From positions 6,875,001 through 6,939,000 of the forward strand of contig BSBM01000036.1 of NCBI GenBank assembly GCA_027924585.1: DNA of 64,000 nt, given 5' to 3'. A program made the translations under genes and the position numbers. This DNA comes from Larix kaempferi (taxonomy: Eukaryota; Streptophyta; Pinopsida; Pinales; Pinaceae). Under the pieces are notes generated by a model, which made no database searches, was not told the origin of the DNA, and saw only the letters and a program-made list of their open reading frames with translations. Below, piece by piece: positions 1 to 11,865 of the stretch (position 1 is its first letter; each line of letters opens with the position of its first letter).

Positions 1-30
1 ATCTGACTTCATAATATCCTTCATTTGAGG

Positions 31-88
31 TGTTAGGATAATTAATACTCCTTTCTTGTCCTACTTAGCATTATTTACCTTTTCCTAT
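31..88 (+). repeat. Left part of an LTR (possible 5' LTR of host Gypsy H), split by Copia-A
   Basis: Copia-A is inserted with target duplication CCTAT at 84-88 and 13879-13883. The sequence left of 84 therefore continues at 13884. That continuation ends at 14478 in TTTCACA, directly followed by an initiator-Met-type primer site, so 13884-14478 is the right part of a 5' LTR. Its left edge is inferred to be the TG at 31 (TGTTAGG), which would make the LTR about 653 bp without the insert. No second copy lies in the window, so the left edge is a guess. Positions 1-30 show nothing I can name. Confidence 0.45.
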
Positions 89-693
89 TGTTGAGATATT
101 GTAACTTCAAAGAATATTATATTTGTACTTTATTATTCCGGAGATGTTTCATTCCTCCGTGAAGATCTCATTGTATATCCGGAGATGTTTATTCCTCCAT
201 CGGAATGTGGTAACTTGGGTTATTAGACTTCCCTAGTGGGGGTTGACCCTGTATGTGTTATGTGGGTCAAAAGGGTTGTTATACCACACTAGTGGGGTCA
301 GCCCAGTCAGTTATAATAGGGTATTTAACCTAATGGTTAAATACGAGCCTACATGTACTTGTGTAAAAGATATGTCAGAGTAGTGTATAAATAGAGGAGG
401 TGTATTCCTCATTTCATACACTCACACACTTGAGAGAGGCGCACTTGTGGAGGAGAGGTCTGCTATGGTGGAGGAGGAGATCATGTCTTTGGTTTGCATC
501 TTTGTATATTGCTGGTCATCTATATTGAGGAAGCTTTACTGTGTTTTCTACCCCATGAGGTTTTCCCAGGATAAATCTGTGTCTCTTGTGTTTATGCTAT
601 GCTTGTTGTTTCTTCAGTGATCCTGTATATTCTATTATTGTGAAATGGAATGTAATGCTTCTATTTTCTATCTTAGCATATTTAATATTAACA
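89..693 (+). repeat. Copia-A 5' LTR
   Basis: 605 bp, TGTTGAGATA at the left and TTAACA at the right. It matches 13274-13878 over its full length with about 22 substitutions and no net length change. A TATA-like TATAAATAG near 386 lies upstream of the conserved TTCATACACTCACACAC segment, a reasonable U3/R promoter. The transcript would run on the plus strand. Confidence 0.95.
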
Positions 694-705
694 TGGTATT
701 AGAGC
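694..705 (+). promoter_or_regulatory. Copia-A primer-binding site (initiator Met tRNA type)
   Basis: TGGTATTAGAGC follows the LTR without a spacer. It differs at one base from TGGTATCAGAGC, the usual plant initiator-tRNA-Met primer site. Confidence 0.9.
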
Positions 706-1011
706 TAACCTGAAGGAAGGCAAGGTATGGCACTTACGACACTTGCTTTACTTACGACAATTTGAAGGTTAGGGTTTTATATAGCAAAAACTAGTCATCG
801 TGGAACTTTCGCCATAAATCCATTTTGGCGAAGTTTCAGAATCTGAAACCTTTACAAGTAGTAGATAACAGCTCCAGGTATATTGTGTCCAAAGGGTACC
901 CTCAGATTCGTTGTACTTTGTAAGTTATGATCAGTACAAGTTAGGGTTTCTGCCTCTTCTAGATCTCAGTCAAAATCAGGTGACCTAGGAAAAAAGGTCA
1001 TAAACTGGGCT

Positions 1012-1365
1012 CGAAAGCTCCAAATTCAATTTTGTAAAAAGTGACAGGTATTACACAGACTTTAATATCTCAGAAAACTTGTTCAGAGGCCGAAGCTTAA
1101 CCAGTGACACATGGCACGCTGTACAAGTTCGCTCTCCTGTTTTATCCCATAAACAGGTCACGTTGCGACACTTGGCATAACTTGGGCTAGGAAGCTCCAA
1201 ATGAAATTTAGTAAAATGTGACAGGTAGTACACAGACTGTACTATCTCAGGAAACTTTTTCAGAGGCCAAAGCTTAACCAGTGACACGTGGCATGCCGTA
1301 CAAGTTCGCTCTCCAGTTTTATCCCATAAACAGGTCACGTTGCGACACTTGGCATAACTCTCTCT
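1012..1365 (+). repeat. 178-bp tandem duplication in the Copia-A leader
   Basis: Two neighbouring copies (about 1012-1188 and 1190-1365), each running from GAAGCTCCAAAT-like sequence through AGTGACAGGTA and ending near CACTTGGCATAACT. They differ by scattered substitutions. The open frame over them on the minus strand (1051-1377) is a by-product of the duplication. Confidence 0.85.
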
Positions 1366-1546
1366 CAGAAAATCCAATTGAGGTCAGACCTATTGGAATG
1401 GAAAGATGACAGGTCAGGCTACCACAGAAAAATTTTTCATACCCTGTGGAGCGAAAATTTCAGACTTACAGCAGAAACAATCAGGTACATAATTCTTTCA
1501 AAACATAATTATTTTTTGGAGCACTTTCATCCATGGCTTCCGGAAT

Positions 1547-1868
1547 TTAGGGTTTCGGAGAAAGTTAGAATTTTTGGAATCGGAATCCACGGCTGAATGC
1601 TACTCAGGAAAATCAAAATTTAGAGACCAAGATCGAATCTTCTGGTTGGGTGGAAGACTGGGCTTGATCAAACCCCAGTTCGGGATTTTGATCGGAAAGA
1701 TGGAAAATTAGGGCTTCAGCAAAAGTTGGAATTTTTGAAGTCTGTAACCACAGCTGGAAGCTCCTCAGAAAATAAGAGTTTAGAACCTTGGATCGAACCT
1801 TTTGTTTGGGAAGAAGGGTGGGCTTCATCAAACCCTAGTTCGAGGTCCTGTCTAGAAGATCTAGAAGT
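1547..1868 (+). repeat. 161-bp diverged tandem duplication in the Copia-A leader
   Basis: TTAGGGTTTCGG at 1547 and TTAGGGCTTCAG at 1708 start two similar blocks. Both contain GTT(A/G)GAATTTTTG, GCTCCTCAG-like and GGGCTT(G/C)ATCAAACCC segments. The copies are clearly more diverged than the 178-bp pair. Confidence 0.7.
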
Positions 1869-3732
1869 TTCAAAGGCAATTTTGAGGGGTCAAATTTTGG
1901 AGATTCCAAAATTGAAGTATGCCAGTTTGATCAGCTCAGCAAGACATATTCTTTCATCCATTCAGAAGTGTGAAAGTCAAAGATTGAATTTTTAGGGTTT
2001 CTCTAGCAAACCCTAATCAAGCTCTAGATCAAGTTTCAGGGGGAGTTGAGGCTAAGGCCTTACATAAGAAGACTACAAGAAGTCTCGACAAGTATGACTT
2101 AAGGAGGTTCAGGTATGTCTTGAAATCTGATTCTTGATTAAGTTCATAATGTGTTTGTCTTCATATTATTTATTAGTACAATCTTGATTAAACTATCTTA
2201 TCACCCTAATAACAATATGAATGCATGTGAATGATCGAAGACATTCATTGTTTAGGGCTATATGATTGCACTAATACACTGTGGTATTGTATGAGGTTGA
2301 TGTTGTCTGCTAACAAGATTCAGGTACATCACGAAAGACAAATCAAGTTCCATGACCATGACAACATGAAGACAAAGACTCCTACATAATCTTTGATCAC
2401 ATAGAGGTTCTACTTACGAGGTATTTATGAGTTTGTTCTATTATGCTTAACCTATGAGATATGTAGGTTCCAGCACAGGATCTCTAAATCATTGAAGAGA
2501 ACAAAGAAGATATTGATTAGGTATGTTAAACAGATATACTAACCCAGGTATGTTTCCTATGAATCTTACCTTGTGTTAGTATCCCTTATATAAGTATACT
2601 TGGTATGATTAGATATGCTTATTCATAAAGTTAGTAATCAAGGGATTATGCATATTATGATTGATGATATGCATGAGTAAAAGAAGGCTTCCCTGAAATC
2701 TTGAATACTAATGTTTATTATCTATAATCATGACTATACATTTTCAAGATTATTTAGAACTATAATGTTTTGATAGCATTTAGAATATACTAATGAGTGT
2801 ATGTTTGTGTATGAGATCATGAGGATGACTCTTGAGCATGCACAGTGGTACAGAATGAATAGAAGTTCAAAAGACATACAGAAGATCAAGCGGGAGGCAA
2901 CCACTCAAACATAAAAGATAAGTATTTGAGTTGTTATTTGAAATAGTAATGATATTTCCTGTAATAGGTTGTATGCATATTTGTATTCCTAGAATATATG
3001 ATGCTGAGCGTAAACATTCATAGAGCATTGAACAGTATACTACTAATATGCATATGATTGGTAAGTTGGACAAACATTCCATTGTTGCTTGTCTAGAATG
3101 AAACCTCTTTGCTGACATGCTGAGAACTGTGCACACTCTCGATAGTATGTTTTGGTAGAGATGGAAGGAATCTAGATAGCCACTGTATGCATACAGGATA
3201 TGGGAAAGTGTTGTTCCAAAGTATTGGTCAAATTAGTTGCATAACTATGTAAATATGCATAATAGGTTATCATGTCAATATGATTTGATGATTATGAAGT
3301 ATTACTAATCATGAACTTAATTTTGATTTGTAGGAAAGGTCATGAAGAATGATGGACACCGTACAAGTGATGGATGTTCAAACAAGAAGATTTACAAATC
3401 AAACAAAATATAGAAGGCTCATGGCTAGAAGATTCTCTTAGAAAGGGGAAGAGAATCATGACAAGATGTTTGCTCCAAGTATGGTGTAATTAAAGAAGAA
3501 GTGTGAATCAGGTTCTGTATGGGTACTCAGGATCAATAATCAATTGATGAGCTTAATGATCACCATGAGTGATGTGGATCTCAATCTTTGCTACAAGGTT
3601 GAATATGGTTTCTATACACAGAAGACTTGGATGCAAGAAGGAACTCACCACAGAGTTCGAATGATATTGAGGCTCATATCAGTAGACCCATCTAACGAGA
3701 GATGGCATAGATAGATATGCAGAAGATCATTC

Positions 3733-4479
3733 TGTAAAATTAGTCACAGCAGATCTAATGAACAAGTAAATCAATCACAACAGATGAACATAGAAAATAT
3801 GGTGCAAAACTGTGCAAAACATGCAGCAGTGCTCTCTATCCCAGAAAGGGTGAATGAATTACAATACAAACTGTCACAATGACTGAGCAATTCGAATTGC
3901 CTAAGGAGGTCATTCGAATCACTGAATGGAAATAGCTTGACTCTAACTAGGATTCCTCATCAATCAATTGGTGGTGCTCATCAATGCACAACAACCAGTC
4001 ATCCAGGTGTCAATCTGAGTCTAACTGAGTGTAATAAGTGTAACTGAAGTGTGTAGCACTAATTTAGGATCTGGAGGCTCAGTGGGGGCGCATGGGAGGC
4101 TAACTGAAGTCAGAACAAGTCACCTAATCGAACTGGAGGTCCAACGGAAGTGATACAGTCAGTCGGGAGTGAAACTAGCCTCAAATCAGGGAGAATCGGA
4201 GCTAACTGAATGTAACTGAAGTGGAACTGCAGTGGTAGGTGAACAAGTGCGCCCTTCTCTGGCAGTAGGTGAGAAGTGGGCGCCTTTCAGCTTAGGAGGG
4301 CTAAAACTCTGTGGTAGGTCACTCCCGGGTGCTAGAATGAAGTGGATAAGGTGCTGGAGGCATCAAACTGGTGACTGGGATGCATGCCAGTGCATGCCGG
4401 TGCATGCAAACCCTAGACTCTGCATGCAAACCCTAATTGCATGCAAGATCCTGAAAAAGATGATGTGGATATCCGAACA
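3733..4479 (-). repeat. Copia-B 3' LTR
   Basis: 747 bp. In plus-strand reading it starts TGTAAAATTAG and ends ATCCGAACA, so in element sense it begins TGTTCGGAT and ends TTTTACA. It pairs with 9157-9903. The plus-strand open frame at 4232-4495 is a chance frame in the LTR that recurs in the other copy. Confidence 0.96.
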
Positions 4480-4493
4480 CCCCCCCTCAAGCT
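4480..4493 (-). promoter_or_regulatory. Copia-B polypurine tract
   Basis: Minus-strand AGCTTGAGGGGGGG abuts the start of the 3' LTR and is the expected plus-strand primer. A second near-identical tract (TAGCTTGAGGGGGGG) lies about 145 bases upstream in element sense, at about 4624-4640, close to the end of pol. Confidence 0.85.
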
Positions 4494-4654
4494 AGACTAT
4501 GATGTGCCAACAAAAATAATGTGGGGCCCTGGTAACTAAGACCAAAGGTCACCCCAATACAATAATCCAAAAAATGCTGAAAATAACTAAGTGAGGAAAG
4601 AGGGAAAACCCAGTGGGAAGAAAGCCCCCCCTCAAGCTAAAGCATAATAATGAA

Positions 4655-7600
4655 TCAATCTGTCTCCACCATGATGGAACTCACCCCCAATAGTGAACGG
4701 AGGTAAGAGAACTTCTTCTCAGTGAATCTCTTGGTGAAGATGTCTGCAATTTGCTCATCAGTAGGGCAATATTGCAGAATGATGGTGCGGTCATGCACCA
4801 ACTGTCGAATGTAATGCATATGAATCTCAATGTGTTTGGTCCTCTGCCACTGAACTGGATCTGCGGAGATCTTTATAGCACTTTGATTGTCACAAAATAG
4901 GACAGTCGAAGTAGTGCCACCAAAACCAAACTCGGAAAGAATACCCTGCAACCAAACTGCCTGAATGCAGGCATTGACTGGCCCTTGATACTCTGCCTCT
5001 GCTGAAGAAAGTGAAATGGCTGCTTGCTTTTTGCTGGACCAGCAAATAGCACCATGACCAATCATGAAAACATAACCGGAAGTGGACTTCCGATCAATGC
5101 TATCACCTGCCCAATCTGAATCAGTAAAACCAATGAAATCTAGCTCAGAATCTGCAGCATAATGTATGCCAAACTGTCTCGTACCTTGCACATACTGCAA
5201 GATCCGCTTGGCTGCTCGCCAATGAAGCTCATGTGGATGCTGCATATATCTTGACACGGCACTCACGGCATATGAGATATCAGGCCGTGAGTATGTCAAA
5301 TAAAGTAGTGAACCAATCAACTGTCGATACATACTGCAATCTGCAAGCGGTGTGGAATCTCCCTCCTCAAGACTGATTCCTGAGAGGAATGGGAACGGGG
5401 CTGCCTTACATTCATCCATATTGAACTTCAATAACAGGTCGGAAGCATATTTTTTCTGAGATATAGTAATCCCATCAAAATTTTGAGCTATCTCCAAGCC
5501 CAAAAAGTGACTCAGCAAGCCCAAATCGCTCATGTCAAAAGCTAGATTTAAGGCAGATTTTAGCTTGTTTATTGAAGTAAGTGTGCTACCAGTAATAAGC
5601 AGATCATCAACATAAAGTACAATAACCAACAAATTACCTTTAACTCACTGAAGATACACATTCGGATCAGATTTGCATCTTTGGAAATTCTGAGAAAGAA
5701 GGAAGGAGTCCATCTTTGCGTACCAAGCTCTTGGGGCCTGTTTTAACCCGTACAAAGATTTCTTCAATCTACAAACCAATGATGGATCTGATGTATAAAC
5801 CTCTGGCTGCTGCATATAGACCTCTTCAGCAAGGTCTCCATGTAAAAATGCACTCTTCACATCCATGTGGTGCACTTCCCAGTGCTTGGATGCGGCAATA
5901 GCTAAAACAAGGCGGATGGAATCCATCTTTGCAACTGGTGCAAAGGTCTCTGTGTAGTCCACTCCTTGGACTTGGGAAAAACCTTTTGCCACCAACCTTG
6001 CTTTATATTTGTTGATAGTTCCATCAGAAGCAACTTTAGTACGGTAGACCCATTTACACTTCACTAATTTTCTTCCAGGTGGAAGAGAAACTAGCTCCCA
6101 TGTATTGTTCTTTTGAAGAGAACTGTACTCTTCGTCCATGGCACTTTTCCATCTCGGATCTCGATGGGATGAATAGAATGATGTAGGATATGAACCAGCC
6201 ATCAAATAACAAATCTCAGGAAGAAATGGATCAGCAATAGAAAGGGCCATACCTTATCTTTGAAAGTCTCCTCTTGTTCGTCTCGGATCAGCAGGATTTC
6301 CAAGATTCGAACCAGCAGAATGTAGAGTGTTTTGGGCCCACTTTGGTAACTGAGGAGGATCATAATGATCAGATTCCGAACCTGATATGTCATGATCATC
6401 ATATGCTGCTACAATATCATAAATATCAGAACTCATACCTTCATTATCACTGCTCGGATCTTCTTCTGGTGAAGGCGGTGAATCGGCAGTCTTTTCCTCG
6501 ACTAGTTGCAATTCTTGAAGCGGTTCTTCAAACTGCACACTGCGCTCTATGAATATCTTTTTAGATCTGATATCCATGAGTTTATATGCTTTTGATTATT
6601 CCCCATATCCTATCAATATGCACTCGATACTTTGTGGATCCAAAGCTCGTCTCTTCTCAGAAGGGATTCTAGCCCATGCAGTAGAGCCAAAAACTCTCAA
6701 ATTTGACACATCCGGTTTGTGACGAAAGAATGCTTCGAAAGGAGTCATACCTTTCACGGATGAATGTGGAACACGGTTCTGTATATATGCAGCAACATTG
6801 ATTGCTTCATCCCAAATATTTTCAGCCAAACCTTTCGATTCAATCATGCATGTAGCCATCTCTTTCAGTGACCGATTTTTCCTTTCCGCTACACCGTTCT
6901 GCTGGGGTGTGTAGGGAACTGTATGTTGGATCTTAATTCCGCTTTGGGCACAAAGTTGCAGCAACTCGGACTTGATATATTCCCCACCATTACCAGATCT
7001 AAGAGCTTTGATCTTTCTCTCAGTGGTGGTCTCAATAGAAGCCTTAAAATCCTTGAATTTTCCAAGCACTTCTGACTTGTTTTTGAGAAAGAATACCCAT
7101 GTAAAGCGGGAAAAATCGTCAATAAATGTCAAAAAATACCTTGAACCATTTAATGACATATGGGGCAGCGGACCACTGATATCAGAATGGATCAATCCCA
7201 AAATAGTAGAGGCTCTTCTAGCCTTGCCGCGGTCGAATCTGTGCTCGGGGTGCTTCCCAATAATGCAACCAGTGCATATTCCCTTCGAGGAACGGAGTTG
7301 TGGAAGCCCATCTACCATGGATTTATTTGATAGCAGCAGAAAATACTTATAATTTAGATGTCCAAATCTTTCATGCCAAAGCCTACTAACCTCATTACCA
7401 TGTGTGCGAAGAGCAGTGGGCTTTGCAAGCGGAATAAAGTGCGAAAACTCATAACATTTTGCAGTGTGGTTTGCCTTTCCAACCGCAACTAGTCTTCCAC
7501 TTTTGATATCAGAAATTTCAACTGTATTAGGGCTGAATGTGACTTGCTTTGGTTCACCAGTATGTGTCATTTGATACACAGAAAGGAGATTTGAAGCTAA

Positions 7601-8734
7601 GGAAGGCACATAGAGAACATTCTGAAAGCTTCCATGTTCTACATGAATCGTACCTTTGCACTTTGAAGAAATTTTTGAGTCATCTCCCAAATGGATGGGG
7701 ATGGAGCTGTTTGGATCGAATGAGGAAAAAGAATCAATATTTGCAGCCATATGATTTGATGCACCCGAATCTATCAAGAGAGTAGTGGGCTTCAAAACCG
7801 TTGCCATGAGTGCTTGTCCTCTTTCATGATCATCATTCCGATCCTTCTTCCTTGCACCGTCAAGAAGGGTTATGTTGTTCTTTTCCAAAAGGAGGGCCAT
7901 TTGATCTATAGTCTTCTTCATACATGAACTTTTGGGATGAAAGCCGCGGTTACAATAAGTACATTTAGATTTTTGGTTACCTTCTTTGCCCTTTTGCTTG
8001 GATTTCGAACTGGATGGTGCATCCGTTTGCTTGCCTTTGTCTTTTTGCTTGTGAGGCTCGAATTTGGGCTTCTCCTTCTTTTGCTTTCCTTTACCATTCG
8101 AGATCTTGGGTCCTTGAACAAATAGGGCTGAATCTTTGGAGCTTATGGACCCCATTTGAATGAACTTGTCATGCTCTTTTGTAACGGACTCAATGAAGGC
8201 ATTCAAGGTAGGCATCTTCCAATTCGGGGTAGTTAGCCGACCGGAATTGAAAGTAGAGACAAATACCGAATAATCTTTCCCAAGCTTGCTTAGAATGGAG
8301 AGAATCAACTGTTTATCCTCTTTGATAACACCACTGTTCTTCAATTGCAAGTTCAAGTTCTTGAATTTTGTGAAGAATTCATTGATGGTCTCGAAATTCT
8401 CAGGATTAAGGCCAATCAATTCATTCTCTAATTGAAAAGCCCTAAGCTCATCCTGCTTGCCGAATAGTGTTTCAAGTTGCTCCCATATGGATTTTGGAGT
8501 CTTCAATCCGCTAAGATGGAAGTGAAGATCCTTGGAGATGGAGAGACAAAGAAGACCATAAGCTTCATCAAGCTTGTTGTAGTGTTTGGTTCGATCTGAC
8601 ACATTGTTTGGCTCCAATTCAAGACCAAGAGTGACTCGGTAGTAACCTTTTGAACGTAATATGATCTCCATATCATCTTTCCAATCAAAATAATTGAATG
8701 GGGTGAGGATAGGCTTTGAAGAAGAGTATTCCAT
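4655..8734 (-). pseudogene. Copia-B gag-pol polyprotein, three nonsense codons
   Basis: One frame of 1360 codons begins with ATG at 8734, broken only by TAA (6596-6598), TAA (6254-6256) and TGA (5645-5647). Order: gag capsid with YFDWKDDMEIILRSKG near the start; zinc knuckle CTYCNRGFHPKSSC (C-X2-C-X4-H-X4-C); protease LLIDSGASNHM; integrase zinc region ending CTGCIIGKHPEHRF, then HSDISGPLP and GVAERKNRSLKEM; RT with KARLVAKGFSQ, VHHMDVKSAFLHG and catalytic LYVDDLLITGS; RNase H with SDWAGD, SSAEAEY and a C-terminal ADIFTKRF. This is the Copia order (integrase before RT). The first break sits at the usual linker after GYGE. There are no frameshifts, so nonsense mutation after insertion is the likely cause. 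The family is certain; the lineage within Copia is not assigned. Confidence 0.95.
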
Positions 8735-9143
8735 TGCTAGGAGCGAGTCAAACTAATGTAGAATAGGCTTGCATGCACAAGATAGCGAATGCAATTGCTG
8801 TAGGGAATCTTGCATGCACAATGTAGCGAGTGCAATTGAAGGAGACAATAAACCTGCAAATCACATAAAAACAACCACAATAAGGTCGAACAATCCACCC
8901 TTTGAGAGTTGCATCACACCTGGGATTGGATTTCAAGCAATGTTGAATAGGTCCAATGTATCAGATCCAAGAATTATGTGGTAACTCAAGCTTCTGGAGT
9001 GGTATTGGAATATTTTTCAAGCTTTGCATGCACAGGAGCGAATGCCCTTGAGATATCTCATGCCAAACTTTTTGCAATTTTTAGCAATTCAGTCAAATCT
9101 TCTTGTATAAACACCTGTAGAAAAGAGATCTTGTCCCTGCAAT
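8735..9143 (-). other. Copia-B leader between primer site and gag
   Basis: About 400 bases of untranslated leader. It contains a short diverged duplication near 8768-8838 built on CTTGCATGCACAA(G/T)(A/G)TAGCGA(A/G)TGCAATTG. No gene is seen here. Confidence 0.7.
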
Positions 9144-9156
9144 GGCTCTGATACCA
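9144..9156 (-). promoter_or_regulatory. Copia-B primer-binding site (initiator Met tRNA)
   Basis: Minus-strand TGGTATCAGAGCC directly follows the 5' LTR end TTTTACA. It is the canonical plant initiator-tRNA-Met primer site. Confidence 0.95.
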
Positions 9157-9903
9157 TGTAAAATTAGTCACAGCAGATCTAATGAACAAGTAAATCAATC
9201 ACAATAGATGAACATAGAAAATATGGTGCAAAACTGTGCAAAACATGCAGCAGTGCTCTCTATCCCAGAAAGGGTGAATGAATTACAATACAAACTGTCA
9301 CAATGACTGAGCAATTCGAATTGCCTAAGGAGGTCATTCGAATCACTGAATGGAAATAGCTTGACTCTAACTAGGAGTCCTCATCAATCAATCGGTGGTC
9401 CTCATCAATGCACAACAACCAGTCATCCAGGTGTCAATCTGAGTCTAACTGAGTGTAATAAGTGTAACTGAAGTGTGTAGCACTGATTTAGGATCTGGAG
9501 GCTCAGTGGGGGCGCATGGGAGGATAATTGAAGTCAGAACAAGTCACCTAATCGAACTGGAGGTCCAACGGAAGTGATACAGTCAGTCGGGAGTGAAACT
9601 AGCCTCAAATCAGGGAGAATCCGAGCTAACTGAATGTAACTGAAGTGGAACTGCAGTGGTAGGTGAACAAGTGCGCCCTTCTCTGGCAGTAGGTGAGAAG
9701 TGGGCGCCTTTCAGCTTAGGAGAGATAAAACTCTGTGGTAGGTGGCTCCCGGGTGCTAGAATGAAGTGGATAAGGTGTTGGAGGCATCAAACTGGTGACT
9801 GGGATGCATGCCAGTGCATGCCGGTGCATGCAAACCCTAGATTCTGCATGCAAACCCTAATTGCATGCAAGATCCTGAAAAAGATGATGTGGATATCCGA
9901 ACA
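9157..9903 (-). repeat. Copia-B 5' LTR
   Basis: 747 bp, same length as 3733-4479 with about 14 substitutions. It ends at 9903, followed by the target duplicate CATTC (9904-9908). Confidence 0.96.
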
Positions 9904-9908
9904 CATTC

Positions 9909-10890
9909 AATACAGAGTGTGAATGATGTTCAGTCTCAAAGGGAAAATTGACAGTTTCTTGATAAGCTTGGGCTTTACCAAAAGTAAAGTTGTTCCTAAC
10001 TTTTACCTTAAGGTTATAGATCATACTATTATTGTATGTAGATGATATCTTTTTGATAGGGAATGAGAAACAGATCATGAAAAGAAAGAAGAAGATGGCT
10101 ACAGAAATGAAAAATGAAAGATCTCAGATTGATGCATTACTTCCTAGGTCTGGAAGTATGGCAAGGCTCAGAAGGAATCTTTCTCAATCAGGGAAAGTAT
10201 GCTGAGAAATATTAAAAGGACTTGATGTGTTGGAATGGCCACTCTCATGAATTCCAACTTGAAGTTCTTAGCAGATGACTCATTAGAGTTAGTAGATATA
10301 ACTCTGTACAGACAAATTATTGAGTCATTGATGTGCCTAACGAATACTAAGTCATATATATGCTTTGTTGTGAACACCTTGAGTCAGTATCTAGTGGAAA
10401 CTAGAAGTGTTCACTTGTTAGTTGCAAAGCATGAGATAAGGTACCTAAAGGATACAATAGACTTTGATCTATGGAGATCATGAATTCAGATGGCTACACA
10501 GATATTGATTGAGAAGAAAGTGTATCAGACAGGAAGAGCACATCGAGAAGATGTTATTGTCTAGGATCAGCCATGATCTTGTGGTTTAGCAGGAAGCAGT
10601 CTAGCACAAGCGGAATATATGGCTGCTTGCTCTGCTAATTGTGAAATGGCATGGCTTCAGAATTATTTGACTTAGAGATGGACCCAACTGTGATCCTATG
10701 TGACAAACAGAGTCGTACTAAAATGGCAAAGAATCCAGTGTTCCATGATAAGTCAAAAGCACATAGAGATCTGGCATTTCTATATACGAGATATGGTGCA
10801 GATAGGAATTAAGGTTCGAATTTGTAACAAGTTACCAATGTACTAACCAAACCTCTACCGATCCAATGTACTAACCAAACCTCTACCTCA
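9909..10890 (+). pseudogene. Copia-A reverse transcriptase/RNase H remnant
   Basis: Reading through several frames on the plus strand gives, in order, DSFLISLGFTKSK, a catalytic-box vestige (tatgtagatgatatc near 10032, YVDDI), Q(I/T)IESLMCLTN near 10312, HLLVAKHEIRYLKDTIDF near 10410, an RNase H piece with RKSTSG- and AEYMAACS-like words near 10530-10640, and a Copia tail resembling VLTKPL near 10840. Stops and indels interrupt every frame. A 25-base piece (CCAATGTACTAACCAAACC...) is duplicated at 10834 and 10864. This is the only coding remnant of Copia-A and was once continuous with sequence left of 3733. Confidence 0.85.
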
Positions 10891-10934
10891 AGTAATGTTT
10901 TCCGAGACAAACTTAATATAGAATGACCCTCCTC

Positions 10935-10947
10935 GAAAGGGGGAGTG
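10935..10947 (+). promoter_or_regulatory. Vestigial polypurine tract in Copia-A
   Basis: GAAAGGGGGAGTG stands just after the end of the RNase H remnant, where Copia elements normally have the tract next to the 3' LTR. Here the LTR starts 2.3 kb later, preceded by a near-identical tract at 13265-13273. This one is probably the ancestral position. Confidence 0.5.
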
Positions 10948-11054
10948 ATGTGAACACTTATGATGAGATTGCCTGCATCGACAGTGAGGTCGATGATGTG
11001 AATACCTATATCGGTGACGCTGACAGAGAGGTTGGTGGATGGTCCTTAGACAGG

Positions 11055-11675
11055 GTCCTTGGTGGACATGATAGGATTGCATCATCCTCAAGAGAGCCGT
11101 AGATGTATGTCTTCGAGAATGAAGTCCTTGGTGGACATGATAGGATTGCATCATCCTCAAGAGAGCCATAGACGTATGTCTTCGAGAATGAAGTCCTTGG
11201 TGGACATGATAGGATTGCATCATCCTCAAGAGAGTCGTAGATGTATGTCTTCGAGAATGAAGTCCTTGGTGGACATGATAGGATTGCATCATCCTCAAGA
11301 GAGCCGTAGACGTATGTCTTCGAAAATGAAGTCCTTGGTGGACATGATAGGATTGCATCATCCTCAAGAGAACCGTAGACGTATGTCTTCGAGAATGAAG
11401 TCCTTGGTGGACATGATAGGATTGCATCATCCTCAAGAGAGCCGTAGACGTATGTCTTCGAGAATGAAGTCCTTGGTGGACATGATAGGATTGCATCATC
11501 CTCAAGAGAGCCGTAGACGTATGTCTTCGAGAATGAAGTCCTTGGTGGACATGATAGGATTGCATCATCCTCAAAAGAGCCGTAGACGTATGTCTTCAAG
11601 AATGAAGTCCTTGGTGGACATGGGGGGATTGGATCATCCCTGGACTTCAGTTCTAAAGAGAGCCGTAGACAGGTG
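11055..11675 (+). repeat. 69-bp minisatellite, 8 clear copies plus one diverged
   Basis: Copies begin with GTCCTTGGTGGACATG at 11055, 11124, 11193, 11262, 11331, 11400, 11469 and 11538. A ninth, diverged copy starts at 11607. Copies differ by only one to three bases. Because 69 is a multiple of three, every frame stays open, which creates long spurious repeat ORFs on both strands. Confidence 0.95.
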
Positions 11676-11865
11676 TCTCTGAGAAAGAATAGGGATTGTA
11701 TCATCCTTGAACACATGTTCTAAAGTGAGCCGTAGATAGGTGTCTCCGAGAAAGAAGAGGGATTGTATCATCCTTGAACACATGTTCTAAAGTGAGCCGT
11801 AGACAGGTGTCTCCGAGAAAGAAAAGGGATTGTATCATCCTTGAACACTTGTTCTAAAGTGAGCC
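11665..11865 (+). repeat. 67-bp minisatellite, 3 copies
   Basis: Units begin GTAGA(C/T)AGGTGTCTC at 11665, 11732 and 11799. They share the GGATTGTATCATCC core with the 69-bp array, so this is a variant of the same repeat family. Confidence 0.9.

Larger units (their letters stand above)
706..3732 (+). other. Copia-A 5' internal region, no convincing gene
   Basis: About 3 kb between the primer site and the Copia-B insertion. All frames are broken and no gag, protease or integrase motif could be read. It holds two local duplications (1012-1365 and 1547-1868) and then AT-rich sequence. At its right end, GAAGATCATTC continues across Copia-B into the RT remnant at 9909, so the last few hundred bases were probably once pol, but no motif survives. 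Confidence 0.6.
3733..9903 (-). mobile_element. Copia-B: nearly intact Copia LTR retrotransposon nested in Copia-A
   Basis: 6171 bp on the minus strand with 747-bp LTRs at both ends and the perfect target duplication CATTC (3728-3732, 9904-9908). It has an initiator-Met primer site, a polypurine tract and one gag-pol frame. I count about 14 LTR differences (~1.9%), fewer than in the surrounding Copia-A, as expected for a later insertion. The frame has three nonsense codons but no frameshift, so this copy is dead as a single polyprotein although structurally complete. Confidence 0.97.

Noticed and set aside
4232-4495. 87-codon frame repeated at 9656-9922
   Set aside because: Antisense frame inside the Copia-B LTR; its two copies are alike because the LTRs are.
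11006-11716. Long open frames on both strands (207-236 codons) with repeated peptides
   Set aside because: They exist only because the 69-bp repeat unit is a multiple of three, so any open frame stays open. No start context, domain or flanking gene.
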